64,000 nucleotides of DNA from Streptomyces aurantiacus (GCF_027107535.1 NZ_CP114283.1:4898001-4962000), one strand, 5' to 3'. Counted from the first letter of the stretch, positions 53,405-63,348 are shown. Translations and numbers: made by a program. Notes: generated by a model not told the origin, from the letters alone.

Positions 53405-55398
53405 ACACACCGTACCCGCCCCCCTTCTTCACGCCTGACCCGGAGACGGCGGCCGCCAGCCGCATGATGGACTTCGCCCGCTGGGCGGCCCGGCACCGGG
53501 GCGTGGAGGCCGACGCCGACTACGCCGCCCTGCACCGCTGGTCGGTCACCGACCTGGAGGGCTTCTGGGGTGCCGTGTGGGAGTACTTCGACATCGACTC
53601 GGAGACACCGTACGAACAGGTGCTGGCCGAGGACAGGATGCCCGGCGCCCGCTGGTTCCCCGGCGCCACCCTCAACTACGCCCACCACGCTCTGCGCAAC
53701 CTCGCGGACGACGACGTGGCGATCGTCGCTCTCAATGAGACCGGTTCCGGGTACGAGGTGACCGGGAAGCGACTGCGTTCCCAGGTCGCCTCCGTCGCCG
53801 CCACCTTGCGCGACCTGGGCGTAGGGGCGGGCGACCGGGTCGTCGGATACCTCCCCAACACCCCGCACGCGATCGTCGCCTTTCTCGCCGCCGCGAGTCT
53901 GGGCGCCGTCTGGTCGGTGTGCGGCCAGGACTACGCCCCCAAGGCTGCCGCCGACCGTTTCGCCCAGCTGGAACCGACCGTCCTGATCGCCGCCGACGGC
54001 TACCTCTTCAACGGCACCACGCACGACCGCCGCGACGCCGCACTCGACCTCGCCCATGCCCTTCCGACATTGAAGGCAACCCTACTCGTGGGCCATGTGG
54101 GCCTGCCGTGGCCCACGCGGAACTATCCGTCGCTGGTCGTCCCATGGGAGGACGCCTCCACCCGCACGGAAGAACTCACCTGTACCGCCGTACCGTTCGA
54201 CCACCCGCTGTGGGTCGTCTTCTCGTCCGGCACCACCGGCCTGCCCAAGGGCATCGTGCACGGCCACGGCGGCGTCCTGCTGGAGCACCTGAAGACTTTG
54301 GGCCTACATTCCGACCTGCGCCCCGGCGACCGCCTCCTCTGGTACACCACCACCCACTGGATGATGTGGAACCTGGTCGCCTCGACGCTGCTGACAGGCG
54401 CCGCCACGTGCACGTACGACGGCAGCCCGGCCCCGCTCACCCACCCCGACGTCCTGTGGGAACTGGCCGCCCGCCACCGCGTCACGCTCTTCGGCACCAG
54501 CCCTCAATACCTCCTGGGCATGGCCAAGTTCGGCATCGACCCGTCCATCCACGACCTGTCGTCGATCCGCGTCATCGGCTGCACCGGCTCCGCGCTGCCC
54601 GCCTCGGCTTACCCCTGGGTCCGCGACCACGTCGGCGACCGCGTCCTGTTGGCCTCCATCACCGGCGGCACGGACGTCGTCTCCGGCTTCGCCGGCAGCG
54701 CCCCCACCACCCCCGTCTGGGCGGGCGAGCTGTCCGTCCCTCACCTCGGGGTCGCCCTGGCCGCCTACGACGCCGAGGGATACCCGGTGGTGGACCGGGT
54801 CGGCGAGCTGGTCGTCACCCGTCCCATGCCTTCCATGCCGCTCTACTTCTGGAACGACCCCGACGGAAGCCGCTACCGCGAGGCCTACTTCGCCCCATAC
54901 CCCGGCGTTTGGCGGCACGGTGACTGGGTCACCCACACCTCCCACGGCTCGTTGATCGTCCACGGCCGCTCCGACTCCACCCTCAACCGCAACGGCGTAC
55001 GCCTCGGCAGCGCCGACATCCATGACGTCGTCGAGCGCCTGCCGGAGATCACCGAGGCGCTGGTCATCGGCGCGGAGGAAGCCGACGGCGGCTACTGGAT
55101 GCCTCTCTTCGTGGTCCCGGCGGCCGGGGCCACGTTGGACGACGTCCTGCGCGAGAAGATCAGGGAGGCGATCCGCACCGGCGCCTCACCGCGCCATGTC
55201 CCCGACGAGATCCTCGAAGTGCCGGCCATCCCTCACACTCGGACCGGCAAGAAACTCGAAGTCCCGGTGAAGCGACTCCTCCAGGGCGCGCCCGCCGAGC
55301 AGGTCCTCGATCCGGCCGCAGTGGACGCCCCGGGACTCGTCGACTACTACGCCCGTCTGGGAGCCGACCGTCGCAGTCGAAGGGGCGCCGAGGCGTGA
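53401..55398 (+). CDS. Acetoacetyl-CoA synthetase-like ligase
   Basis: The 665-residue protein has the size and the unusual N-terminal region of acetoacetyl-CoA synthetases (FARWAARHRG, then YFDIDSETPYEQVL). The adenylate-forming core has FSSGTTGLPKG at about 274-284, WYTTTHWMMWN, and the C-terminal RNGVRLGSADIHDVVE and RTGKKLEVPVKRLL with the acylation Lys. It would activate acetoacetate or a related keto acid released by the pathway. It overlaps both neighbours. Confidence 0.9.
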   Translation: MNTPYPPPFFTPDPETAAASRMMDFARWAARHRGVEADADYAALHRWSVTDLEGFWGAVWEYFDIDSETPYEQVLAEDRMPGARWFPGATLNYAHHALRNLADDDVAIVALNETGSGYEVTGKRLRSQVASVAATLRDLGVGAGDRVVGYLPNTPHAIVAFLAAASLGAVWSVCGQDYAPKAAADRFAQLEPTVLIAADGYLFNGTTHDRRDAALDLAHALPTLKATLLVGHVGLPWPTRNYPSLVVPWEDASTRTEELTCTAVPFDHPLWVVFSSGTTGLPKGIVHGHGGVLLEHLKTLGLHSDLRPGDRLLWYTTTHWMMWNLVASTLLTGAATCTYDGSPAPLTHPDVLWELAARHRVTLFGTSPQYLLGMAKFGIDPSIHDLSSIRVIGCTGSALPASAYPWVRDHVGDRVLLASITGGTDVVSGFAGSAPTTPVWAGELSVPHLGVALAAYDAEGYPVVDRVGELVVTRPMPSMPLYFWNDPDGSRYREAYFAPYPGVWRHGDWVTHTSHGSLIVHGRSDSTLNRNGVRLGSADIHDVVERLPEITEALVIGAEEADGGYWMPLFVVPAAGATLDDVLREKIREAIRTGASPRHVPDEILEVPAIPHTRTGKKLEVPVKRLLQGAPAEQVLDPAAVDAPGLVDYYARLGADRRSRRGAEA

Positions 55399-55745
55399 GA
55401 ACGGCGCAGATCATCACCGCCGTCGTGCTGGCCCTGGTCTTCCTGCCGCTGGGAGTGGCGAAGATCGCCGCTCTACCGGTCATGCGGCAGGCGGCAGCCC
55501 ACCTCGGTAGGTCACCGGGCCTCTACCGCGTCGTCGGCGCACTGGAGGTTGCCGGGGGCGCCGGGTTGCTGGCGGGCCTGGCCTGGGTTCCCCTCGGCGT
55601 GGCCGCTGCGACAGGACTCGCCCTGCTGATGGCCGCGGCGGCTGTGGTTCATCTGCGTCACGGCGACCCGCCCGTACGGGCCGTGCCCGCCGCCGTTCTG
55701 GCCCTGGCGGCAGTGGCGTATACCTGTCTGTCGGTCGCCGCTTGA
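55395..55745 (+). CDS. DoxX-like membrane protein
   Basis: A 116-residue protein with four hydrophobic segments: ITAVVLALVFLPLGVAKIAA, GAGLLAGLAWVPLGVAAATG, and two more. The HLGRSPGLYRVVGALEVAGG element is typical of DoxX-like proteins. The GTG overlaps the ligase stop. Its role in the operon is unclear; DoxX proteins are linked to oxidative or envelope functions. Confidence 0.8.
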   Translation: MRTAQIITAVVLALVFLPLGVAKIAALPVMRQAAAHLGRSPGLYRVVGALEVAGGAGLLAGLAWVPLGVAAATGLALLMAAAAVVHLRHGDPPVRAVPAAVLALAAVAYTCLSVAA

Positions 55746-55768
55746 CCTCAGCGTCCCGGCACCCGAAA

Positions 55769-55799
55769 GGCCACCCCGCCGAGTCAGGGCGGGGTGGCC
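55769..55799. terminator. Operon-end hairpin
   Basis: GGCCACCCCGCC at 55769-55780 pairs perfectly with GGCGGGGTGGCC at 55788-55799 over 7 bases. It lies 23 bases after the stop of the aromatic operon and can serve both strands. Confidence 0.65.
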
Positions 55800-55944
55800 C
55801 GAGGTAGTCCCAGGGTCAGGGCGGGAAGCCCCTTGATGCCGGACGACTCCTGCGGCTCGACCCCGTTGAGACGGTGGCGGCACAGGAGCCCGGTCTCCGG
55901 TAACGGACGCACGAGGTCACAGGTGCCTCCGCGAAGGGTTCGGG

Positions 55945-57279
55945 TCAGGTGCTCAGCCAGCGGATGGCGGACAGGCTCGGCATGAAGAAGTACTCGCCGC
56001 CGAGCAGGGTGTTGAAGGACTGAATGCCCTGCACCCGGTGGGGCGGGGTCCCGGGCACGGTGAAGTACGCGCCCTTGTCCTGCAACGAGATCATCGGGTC
56101 CTTCTCCTTGCCGAGGCCCACGAAGTTGCCGGAGCCGACCCACTCGCTCTGCAGGAATTCGACGTTGTCGATCGCACGGGCCCCGAGAGCGATGAAGTCC
56201 AGACCTCGGGCCTGGCCGTCGTCCTTGAGCCGGTCCGTGGGCAGCGGGTGACCGTAAGAGGTGCCGCGGCGAATGATCCGGCGGATGTTGACGTCACTGA
56301 GGACCGTCAGCTTCGTGTCGCGCGGGTTCATCCGGCGGATGTGGGAGCCCAGCGGGGTCCGCAGCCCGCGCGGGTCGGCGGCGTAGTCGAAGTCGTTGAT
56401 CCGGTTCGGGTCCTCGCCGATGGCGGGGACGTCGCGCTCCGGGGCCAGGGCCAGCGGGGCACCGCTGCGCCAGCGGCCCACCAACTTCGCGGCCAGCAGC
56501 TCGCGTTCGGCCTCGGTGCGGGCGTTGTCGTGCAGGAACGTGTTGAAGGCTGCGACGTGGGAGTGGTACTTGCGGAAGACGACGTACGTGCCGTTGCGGC
56601 CAAGGACGTCCGGAGCCGGCACGGGCAGCGGAAGACCGGTCTCGCTCGGGTAGCCGAGAATGAACTCGCCGGCCTTGATCGGCCTGCCGTCACCCGGCAG
56701 CGGCTCGGCGCCACTGCCCTCGACCACCGGCTGGCTGAACCCGTCCCGGTAGCCGAACACGTTGAAACCATCGGCCGCGAAGTCCTGGTGCGACAGCAGC
56801 CGCACACCGGGCACGTCGCCCAACTCCTTCTCGTACGCCGCGACTTCACGGCGCCAGTCGTCCTCACTCGCGGCGTAGACACTGACAGCGACGTGCACCC
56901 GCGGACTCCCGAACGGGTACTCCCAGCGCTCCGGCGCGTTCAGGCCGGTGTCACGCAACCGCTCGGCACGGGCGGCCATCCCGGCACGGAAGTTGGCCGG
57001 GAAGGAGGCCAACGACTCCTCCGGCACGCCCAGCGCCACCAGTCCCTGGTAGCTGAGGGTGAGAGCCAGCCAGGACGGCTGTGGTTCGTCCCAGCGGGCC
57101 GCCGAGGTCACCCGCGGCGCCAACCGGCGCAGCAGTTCCCTGCCCGCGGCCGGCTCGGTGATCTCCAGGATCGCGTGCGTGCCGAAGTAGGGCTCGGGCC
57201 GCGCCCGCAGCAAGGTCGCCTGGATGTCGTCGAGATCCAGGGTGGGAGATCGGCGCAGGCGCCGGAAAGGGGAGGGCAT
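55945..57279 (-). CDS. DyP-type heme peroxidase
   Basis: From ATG 57279 the protein has 444 residues. The DyP motif is GYRDG (residues 176-180) with catalytic D179, and the likely proximal heme ligand is H313 in LGSHIRRMNPRD. There is no Tat signal, so it is cytoplasmic or cargo of a compartment. An upstream frame extension of 83 codons is shadow of the partner gene. It lies 11 bases after the partner gene. Confidence 0.9.
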   Translation of the reverse strand: MPSPFRRLRRSPTLDLDDIQATLLRARPEPYFGTHAILEITEPAAGRELLRRLAPRVTSAARWDEPQPSWLALTLSYQGLVALGVPEESLASFPANFRAGMAARAERLRDTGLNAPERWEYPFGSPRVHVAVSVYAASEDDWRREVAAYEKELGDVPGVRLLSHQDFAADGFNVFGYRDGFSQPVVEGSGAEPLPGDGRPIKAGEFILGYPSETGLPLPVPAPDVLGRNGTYVVFRKYHSHVAAFNTFLHDNARTEAERELLAAKLVGRWRSGAPLALAPERDVPAIGEDPNRINDFDYAADPRGLRTPLGSHIRRMNPRDTKLTVLSDVNIRRIIRRGTSYGHPLPTDRLKDDGQARGLDFIALGARAIDNVEFLQSEWVGSGNFVGLGKEKDPMISLQDKGAYFTVPGTPPHRVQGIQSFNTLLGGEYFFMPSLSAIRWLST

Positions 57280-57290
57280 GGTGCGGCGCC

Positions 57291-57899
57291 TCAGTTGAGC
57301 TCGGTCAGGAAGTTCTGCAGCGCGGCGTCCTGCCGCTTGAGCCGGTGGCCTTCCGCCACGGTGAGCCCGGGGTGAGCGACGAACCACGCCTCCGCCGGGA
57401 TCTGGTACTTGACGATGAAGTCCTTCACGTCGGGCGAGGTGATGCCGGGCCAGCCCTCGACGTTGCTGAACAGATAGTCCATGAACTCGGGGATCTTGGT
57501 GGCGAAGTCGTCGATGTACGGGTCCCACTCACCGTCGAACGCGGTCGCGAACAGCAGCTTCGTGTCGTTGTCGAGGAACACGAACCGCATGTTGTGCAGC
57601 GTGCCGACCTGACCGGCGCCGACCAGGTTTCCGCTCACCAGCTTGAAGAACTTCCGCAGCCGCTCGGCACCGTTCGGCTTCAGCGGCAGGATCGTCGTCA
57701 GCTCGGAGACCTCGCCGCTCTTGGCGCCGACCCGCCCGGCGGTCGTGACAGCGTGCTCGGCCGCCTCCTCCTTGTCGGCCAGCACCTCGGCGACACGGAG
57801 CTTCAGCGCGATCTTTGCGTCCGCCAACGCCGTATCGACCTTCTCACGGACGGACTCGGGCAGCTTCTGGAATCTCGCGTGCAGATCTTTCTCACTCAT
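57291..57899 (-). CDS. Hypothetical partner of the DyP peroxidase
   Basis: From ATG 57899 (AAGGAGCGGTGCC upstream) the protein has 202 residues. Distinct segments are VSELTTILPLKPNGAERLRK, HNMRFVFLDNDTKLLFATAF, GEWDPYIDDFATKIPEFMDY and VKYQIPAEAWFVAHPGLTV. Similar proteins are encoded next to peroxidases in other bacteria, to my recollection. No cofactor motif is obvious. Joint transcription with the peroxidase is very likely. Confidence 0.75.
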   Translation of the reverse strand: MSEKDLHARFQKLPESVREKVDTALADAKIALKLRVAEVLADKEEAAEHAVTTAGRVGAKSGEVSELTTILPLKPNGAERLRKFFKLVSGNLVGAGQVGTLHNMRFVFLDNDTKLLFATAFDGEWDPYIDDFATKIPEFMDYLFSNVEGWPGITSPDVKDFIVKYQIPAEAWFVAHPGLTVAEGHRLKRQDAALQNFLTELN

Positions 57900-58065
57900 G
57901 GCACCGCTCCTTGGGGTCAGGCTCCCGCCGTGCTGGCGGGCGCTGCGCAACGGCTGGACTGAACCGAGCCGATGCGATCATGGAAATTTTTACATAACGC
58001 CGCAATCGGGGCTTTTCGAAGCGGCGCGAGGTGTAGCGATGCCCACCTTCTGAGCATCTTCGCAT

Positions 58066-58085
58066 AACTGATTACATCATCAGTT
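58066..58085. promoter_or_regulatory. Palindrome in the divergent intergenic region
   Basis: AACTGAT-TACATC-ATCAGTT is a perfect 7-bp dyad in the 298-bp A/T-richer region between the peroxidase pair and the DUF4331 gene. It could be an operator for either unit. Confidence 0.5.
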
Positions 58086-58197
58086 TGCTGGTACGGTTTG
58101 TCAACGCGCCCACTCGCGATCAATCGCACGGCCTCCGACTGTGAGTCATCCCGTCTCACAAGCGGGTCCTGCGGCCTCTCACCCCAAGGAGTTCCCG

Positions 58198-59370
58198 ATG
58201 GCGGATCACTTCTCCGGACCGCGCATCCTCTTCGATCCCGCGTCCGACATCACCGACATATTCGCCTTCCCCAGCCCGGACCGGCCCGGCCGACTGGTGA
58301 TCGTCCTCGACGCGTTCCCGGCCGCCGCCCCCACGGCACTGTTCTCCGACGCGATCACCTACCGCCTGCGGGTCCGACCGGTCGCACAGGCGGCCGAGGG
58401 GGCCGCCTTCACCGTCGGCGGCACCGAGTACGCCTTCGACTTCACCTTCGCCGTCCCCGGCCAGGTCCCCGGCAGCGACGAGCCGGTACAGATCGGCACC
58501 TGCACGGCGCCGAACGGCGAACACGTCCTCTTCCGTGTCGGCGACGAGACTCCCACCGAGGCAGAAGGGCTGAGGATCTTCGCCGGACCACGGCTCGACC
58601 CGTTCTTCATCAACCTCACGGGCGTCCTGGCCACCGACGCCACGGAGAAACTGGCCTTCCAGCCCGACGCGGTCAACACCCTCCAGGGTATGAACGTTCT
58701 GAGCATCGTCATCGAGGTCGACACCCAGGCGGTGTTCGGCCCGGACAGCAGCCCCCTGTTCGGCGTCGTGGGTGAGACAGTGACCTCCGGCGGACGCCCG
58801 GTCCGGCTGGAGCGCATGGGCCGACCGGAGATCAAGAACGTCGTCCTCGCCAGCAAGAAGTTCGACCCAGTCAACAGCGACATCGAAATCCGCGACCTCT
58901 ACAACGAGGAGGACGCCTTCGCCGTACGGCAGGACTACGCCGGGGCCTACCGGGCGCGGTTCAACGCCAACCTGGCCTTCTTCGACCGCCTCGACGGTGA
59001 GGCCGTCTGGCCGCCGGACGATCAGGGCACACACCCCCTGACCGAGCTGCTCCTGGCCGACTTCCTCGTCGTCGACGTCTCGAAGCCGTTCTCCGAGGAC
59101 AGCTGCTTCGAGATCGAGACCGCCCTGCTCGCCGGACGCGAACACGCGACGTGCGGCGGCCGGGCACCCAACGACGACATCGTGGACACCATCTACACGC
59201 TTCTCGTCAACGGCATCGACGGACCCCGCATCAGTGACGGCGTCGATAGCGCAACCCGGCCGGCCACGCACCAGTTCCCCTACCTGGCGGCTCCCAACCC
59301 GACCCCGCCGGACCTCATGACCGTGTTCGCCGCGCTGTCGGCGCCGCCGGAGCCGGGGGCAGAAGCATGA
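58198..59370 (+). CDS. DUF4331 family protein
   Basis: The 390-residue protein (AAGGAG before ATG 58198) has the DUF4331 pattern: DPASDITDIFAFPSPDRPGR at the start, then RIFAGPRLDPFFINLTGVLA, and a late FLVVDVSKPFSEDSCFEIET and CGGRAPNDDIVDTIYTLLVN. There is no signal peptide. The family's function is unknown; it is often near stress or respiratory genes. It overlaps the TPR gene. Confidence 0.88.
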   Translation: MADHFSGPRILFDPASDITDIFAFPSPDRPGRLVIVLDAFPAAAPTALFSDAITYRLRVRPVAQAAEGAAFTVGGTEYAFDFTFAVPGQVPGSDEPVQIGTCTAPNGEHVLFRVGDETPTEAEGLRIFAGPRLDPFFINLTGVLATDATEKLAFQPDAVNTLQGMNVLSIVIEVDTQAVFGPDSSPLFGVVGETVTSGGRPVRLERMGRPEIKNVVLASKKFDPVNSDIEIRDLYNEEDAFAVRQDYAGAYRARFNANLAFFDRLDGEAVWPPDDQGTHPLTELLLADFLVVDVSKPFSEDSCFEIETALLAGREHATCGGRAPNDDIVDTIYTLLVNGIDGPRISDGVDSATRPATHQFPYLAAPNPTPPDLMTVFAALSAPPEPGAEA

Positions 59371-60431
59371 CGAGCCGGCCTGTCCGGGACGACCACGAGC
59401 CGGTCACGACGAACGGCACCATAGCTCTGGTGAATCTGTCGGCCCAGATCGACAGCCTGGCGACACAAGGACAACGGGCGGATTCCACCACCCTCTTCGC
59501 CGTCGCACAGCAGGCGGTCCTGGTCGACCTGCTCGCCCTGCGCGGCCACCTCCTGGGTCGCGTCGCCGACTACGAACATGCCGCGCAGCTCGCCGAACGG
59601 CTGGTGTGCGAAGCGCCCGGGGACAGCATCGCCCTGCTGGCGCGTGCCCGCACGCGGGCGACCCTGCACCGCTTCGCCGAGGCCATGACCGACCTCGACG
59701 CAGCGGGTCGAGCAGGCGCGGCACAGGCCACTCTGGACGGGGAACGGGCCGCGATTCTGCAGGCGGTCGGCTGCTACGCCGAAGCCCAGCTCCTGCTCAG
59801 GAAAGCGGCCCCTCACCAGTCGGACTTCACGATGCTGAGTGCCCTGGCCGTCCTCCAGGCGGAACGGCACGAGACCGCCGAGGCGGAGCAGGTGTTCGGC
59901 GAGGCGCGGCGCAGCTACCGGGGTGTCTCGCCCTTCCCCCTCGCCCAACTGGACTTCCGGCGCGGTGTGATGTGGATGCGCGAGGGCGACCTGCCCGCGG
60001 CCCGGGCGTGGTTCGAGGCGGCCCGGCGCCGGGTGCCGGGCTACGCCCCCGCGACCGGCCACCTCGCCGAGGTCGACCTCCTCCTGGGAGACCCCGAGGC
60101 CGCCGTCGCCCACCTGCGCCCCCTCGTGGAGACGAGCGACGATCCCGAGTACTCCTCCCATCTCGCGCTCGTCCTCCGGGTCGCGGGCCGATACCAGGAG
60201 GCCCAGCAGTGGCGGGACCGTGCGGCCGAGCGCTACGACGAACTGGTGCTGCGGCACCCCGAGGCGTACGCCGACCACGCCGCCGACTTCTGGCTCATGG
60301 TGGGATCGAACGTCGACCGAGGAATCCAACTGGCGCTGCAGACCCTGGTCATGCGCCAGACGACCCGCTCGTACGCCCTGGTCCAGCGAGCCCGCGCGGC
60401 AAGCAACCAGCCGGCACACCACACGCCGTAG
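59367..60431 (+). CDS. TPR-repeat protein
   Basis: A 354-residue helical protein whose ATG overlaps the DUF4331 stop. Repeats such as DYEHAAQLAERLVCEAPGDS, then RFAEAMTDLDAAGRAGAAQ and LPAARAWFEAARRRVPGYAP are tetratricopeptide units. It probably scaffolds or assists the DUF4331 protein, as coupled pairs of this kind occur elsewhere. Confidence 0.82.
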   Translation: MTSRPVRDDHEPVTTNGTIALVNLSAQIDSLATQGQRADSTTLFAVAQQAVLVDLLALRGHLLGRVADYEHAAQLAERLVCEAPGDSIALLARARTRATLHRFAEAMTDLDAAGRAGAAQATLDGERAAILQAVGCYAEAQLLLRKAAPHQSDFTMLSALAVLQAERHETAEAEQVFGEARRSYRGVSPFPLAQLDFRRGVMWMREGDLPAARAWFEAARRRVPGYAPATGHLAEVDLLLGDPEAAVAHLRPLVETSDDPEYSSHLALVLRVAGRYQEAQQWRDRAAERYDELVLRHPEAYADHAADFWLMVGSNVDRGIQLALQTLVMRQTTRSYALVQRARAASNQPAHHTP

Positions 60432-60487
60432 GAAGCGGCAACCACGGAAAACACGCGAGCCAAGTCGTCTCACCGAACGGTGCCGTA

Positions 60488-60613
60488 TGCCGGAGGAGCG
60501 AGCCGACCCGCGTCCGGTGCGCAGTCGCGAGGCCATGATGCCGGCGGCCACCGAGCTGCTCACCGAGGGCGGACTCGTGGCCGTCGCGCACCAGGCGGTG
60601 GCCGCCCGCGCCC
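60488..60613 (+). pseudogene. N-terminal fragment of a tetR-type gene
   Basis: In one frame the sequence reads [20 protein letters not shown], then [14 protein letters not shown], the start of a TetR helix-turn-helix domain. It ends abruptly at 60613, where a different gene's sequence begins in another frame. Confidence 0.6.
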
Positions 60614-60614
60614 G

Positions 60615-60701
60615 ATGGGCGACGCCGACCTCACCGGCCGCAAGATCATCATCGACACCTACGGCGGCACGGCCCGCCACGGCGGCGCCTTCTGCCAGTG
60701 A
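60615..60701 (+). pseudogene. Internal fragment of a metK gene
   Basis: [20 protein letters not shown] followed by RHGGAFC matches the highly conserved block of S-adenosylmethionine synthetase. Only about 28 residues remain. The fragment is joined directly to the tetR fragment, so this is a recombination scar. Confidence 0.7.
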
Positions 60702-61052
60702 GAGCCGCGGGCACAATCCTCGGCCTCCTTCTTGGACCACCGGACCAAGCGAGGGTGCGGCTGGGTGACGTGGAATCAGCTACTACCCCACGTTCAGAGC
60801 GACCGGCTGCCGGTTCGCCGAAGGCTCCGCTCTTACGTACAGCGCCGCCACAGTTCAGCGAAAGGAAGCCACGCCGATAGCCCACACGCCTGTGGCTCTC
60901 GCCATCACCACCCGCGCCAGCCCAAGACCAGCGAATTCAGGTTGAACAAGGCTCATTGGGTATTCAGGCGAGGCTCAAGTCTCGCTTCCGCGGAGTCCCG
61001 GCCTGGCCAGAGCACATCAGCAGCCACCCTCTCGAGATTCGTGGAGATACGT
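60702..61052. other. Gap without a supported gene
   Basis: Open frames exist, including an in-frame extension of the next gene, but they lack starts with ribosome sites and coding character. No repeat was seen. Confidence 0.4.
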
Positions 61053-62003
61053 GTGACTCGAACGACTTCAAGTGCGGTACGCATCGCGTTCCTGCTCTCA
61101 GAACTGAATGCCGTGCTCGACAGGAACGACCTTGCCCGAACCATCGATGTCGCCCGCATGGCAGAGGACAACGGCATCGACGACGTGATCGTCGGCGAGC
61201 ACATCGCCATGGGACCGCATGCCGCACGCGACGGGCTCCCCGAAAACGCACGGGCATTCATGTCGCCGTGGCACCAGCGCCCGGACAACCCCCAACTTGA
61301 GGGTCCGACGACCTTGGCGGCGATTGCCGGGGCCACGAGCCGGGTTCGCCTCGTGGCTGCGGCCCTCCTTGGTGCCTTGCGGCACCCGGTGGTGATGGCC
61401 AAGCAACTGGCGTCGCTCGACATGCTGAGCGGGGGCCGTCTGGTGGTCATGCCGTCCGTGAGCTGGCAGCCTGAGGAATCCGAAGCGTGCGGCGTACCGT
61501 TCAAGTCCCGAGGCCGGGTCCTCGATGACGCCATCGGGGCCTGGCAGGCATTGTGGGGCGAGCAACCCGCCAGCTTCAAGTCCGACTCGTTCTCGTTCGA
61601 GAACGTGTGGTGTCAACCCGCGCCAACCCGCCCTGGCGGCCCCCCGATGTGGTTCGGAGGCAGCAGCCTGCACAAGCGTGCCCTCGACCGGATCGTACGC
61701 TGCGGGTCAGGGTTCTTTCCTGAGTACTACGTGATCGACGACGACTGGTCCCGGCTGGATGCGGCCCTCGCCTCGGCCGGTCGTAGCCGCGACGAGTTGG
61801 AACTGGTCACTGGCATTCTTCCAGCGCTTTCCCCTGGTGACCGGTCCGCCAAACTGACTGACTCCACAGAGATCCTCGAGCTTCAACTCGCCCAGGGCTT
61901 CCGGACGTTCGTGGTGAACCCCGCCCAGTTCGTCGAGACCGTCGAGGAGATCCCGGCGTTCACCCAAGACCTCCACCGACTCATGACCCGATCGCTTCCG
62001 TAG
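61053..62003 (+). CDS. LLM-class (luciferase-like) oxidoreductase
   Basis: From GTG 61053 (GGAGAT upstream) the protein has 316 residues. The luciferase-like (beta/alpha)8 fold shows AEDNGIDDVIVGEHIAMG, then TSRVRLVAAALLGALRHPVV, LDMLSGGRLVVMPSVSWQPE and PPMWFGGSSLHKRALDRIVR. Such enzymes use FMN or F420. The substrate is not predictable. The longer upstream frame extension is not coding. Confidence 0.87.
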   Translation: MTRTTSSAVRIAFLLSELNAVLDRNDLARTIDVARMAEDNGIDDVIVGEHIAMGPHAARDGLPENARAFMSPWHQRPDNPQLEGPTTLAAIAGATSRVRLVAAALLGALRHPVVMAKQLASLDMLSGGRLVVMPSVSWQPEESEACGVPFKSRGRVLDDAIGAWQALWGEQPASFKSDSFSFENVWCQPAPTRPGGPPMWFGGSSLHKRALDRIVRCGSGFFPEYYVIDDDWSRLDAALASAGRSRDELELVTGILPALSPGDRSAKLTDSTEILELQLAQGFRTFVVNPAQFVETVEEIPAFTQDLHRLMTRSLP

Positions 62004-62329
62004 CCGCGCGACCCGGCGCCGCCCCTTCGAAGCCCTGCCGGAGGAGACCAACGGCCGGGCGACGCATGAGCTGATTGCCCCAGCATGTACTACAACTGCG
62101 GATCTTACGAGGGCTGGTGGATGGCGGGGAGGGCTCGGGTCCAGTCGTCGCAGGTGGTCGGGGAGCGAGTCGCCGCGGCGGCGGAAGTGGCTGAGTTGGG
62201 CTCGGATCTTGTGGACCAGGCGCCAGAGGAACCAGCGCAGCGTGCGCCGACGCCCGTGGTCGACGCGCAGGACGAGGGTGGCGAGGAGGCGTTGGACTTC
62301 GGTGACGGTGATCAGGGTGAGTCAGCCGG
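62004..62329. other. Gap without a supported gene
   Basis: A frame of 109 residues from 62085 is Glu/Ala-rich and lies largely opposite transposase-like sequence. I regard it as a shadow. Nothing else is seen. Confidence 0.4.
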
Positions 62330-63030
62330 GGCCGAGTCAGGTGGTGCGGTCACTGTCGCCGCCGGGGCTTTTCCCCAGCCCGCCTCCAACGGCTGCTCGC
62401 CTGTGGCCTCCTGAAGCTGATGAGTGCGGGAGATGTCCAGGCTGCGCAGGACGAGGAAGGCGTGGGCGAACAGGCAGGCAGTGACCTGGTGATACCAGGG
62501 GGGTCCAGGTGCGGTGCCAACCTGGTACTGGTCGAGTCCGACCAGGTGTTTTCCCGTTCGTTGTTCTCCTCGAACTTCCAGCACAGGCCTGCCGTGGAAA
62601 GCATCGTTGTGATGGCGGTGTCGGCGGGTAAGCGAGTAAGCGGGTAAGCGGGTAAGGAAGTAGGTCACCTCACCCGGGTCATTGACCGAGCGGCGGATCA
62701 GCAACTCGTGAACGAAACCCCCGGCGGGCTGCCTCGTCCTTGACGTGAACGGTGAACAGGGCCCACTCGTAGAACCGCCAGCCCTTGGATCCCTCGCCAC
62801 AGCTTCGCCGCTCCCAGCGGCCCTCGCTCACGCGTGGCAGCAGGTCGTCCGCGCGTTTGACGCGCCGCTGTCCCACCGCGGTGTCAGCCCTGACTTCGGT
62901 CAACGAGCAGACCGCAGGGCACCGCGAGCACGTACCCAGCCCCGGCCGCTCAGCCAATGCCGCACGGTGGCGTACTGCCCGTAACCGCCATCCATCGCCA
63001 CTCAGGCGAAGGGCACCCCGGCCGCGCACG
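62330..63030 (-). pseudogene. Decayed IS701-family transposase
   Basis: Reading minus across several frames, the order of an IS701 transposase C-terminal half appears: VRADTAVGQRRVKRADDLLP, then EGSKGWRFYEWALFTV, then HELLIRRSVNDPGEVTYFLT, then HLVGLDQYQVG and WYHQVTACLFAHAFLVL. Multiple frameshifts separate the pieces. No intact ends were found. Confidence 0.7.
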
Positions 63031-63348
63031 CTCGGCCAAACTCGTGGCTACCGGCGCGGTCATCGGCGACGCCCTGCCGGGCAGCAGTCGGCCACGCATG
63101 GCCGGTGCGCCACGACGCCGCTCGTCACAGCCCCCCGCAGCTCCGCCGCCGCATTGACGCGAGCCCTGATTAATGGCAACACTGTACCCGTTAGGGTCTT
63201 CCGGTCTGCCCCCTCCCGTTCAGCCGCACGGCTTCACGTAAGGAAGCGGCACCCTGACCCGAGCCGCCAATCAGGCAACGACGCCACTGGCAAGGAGCTT
63301 CAACATGTCCGCGATGAGTCGCCCCTCCTCGTATGGGGAGGCAGTTGC

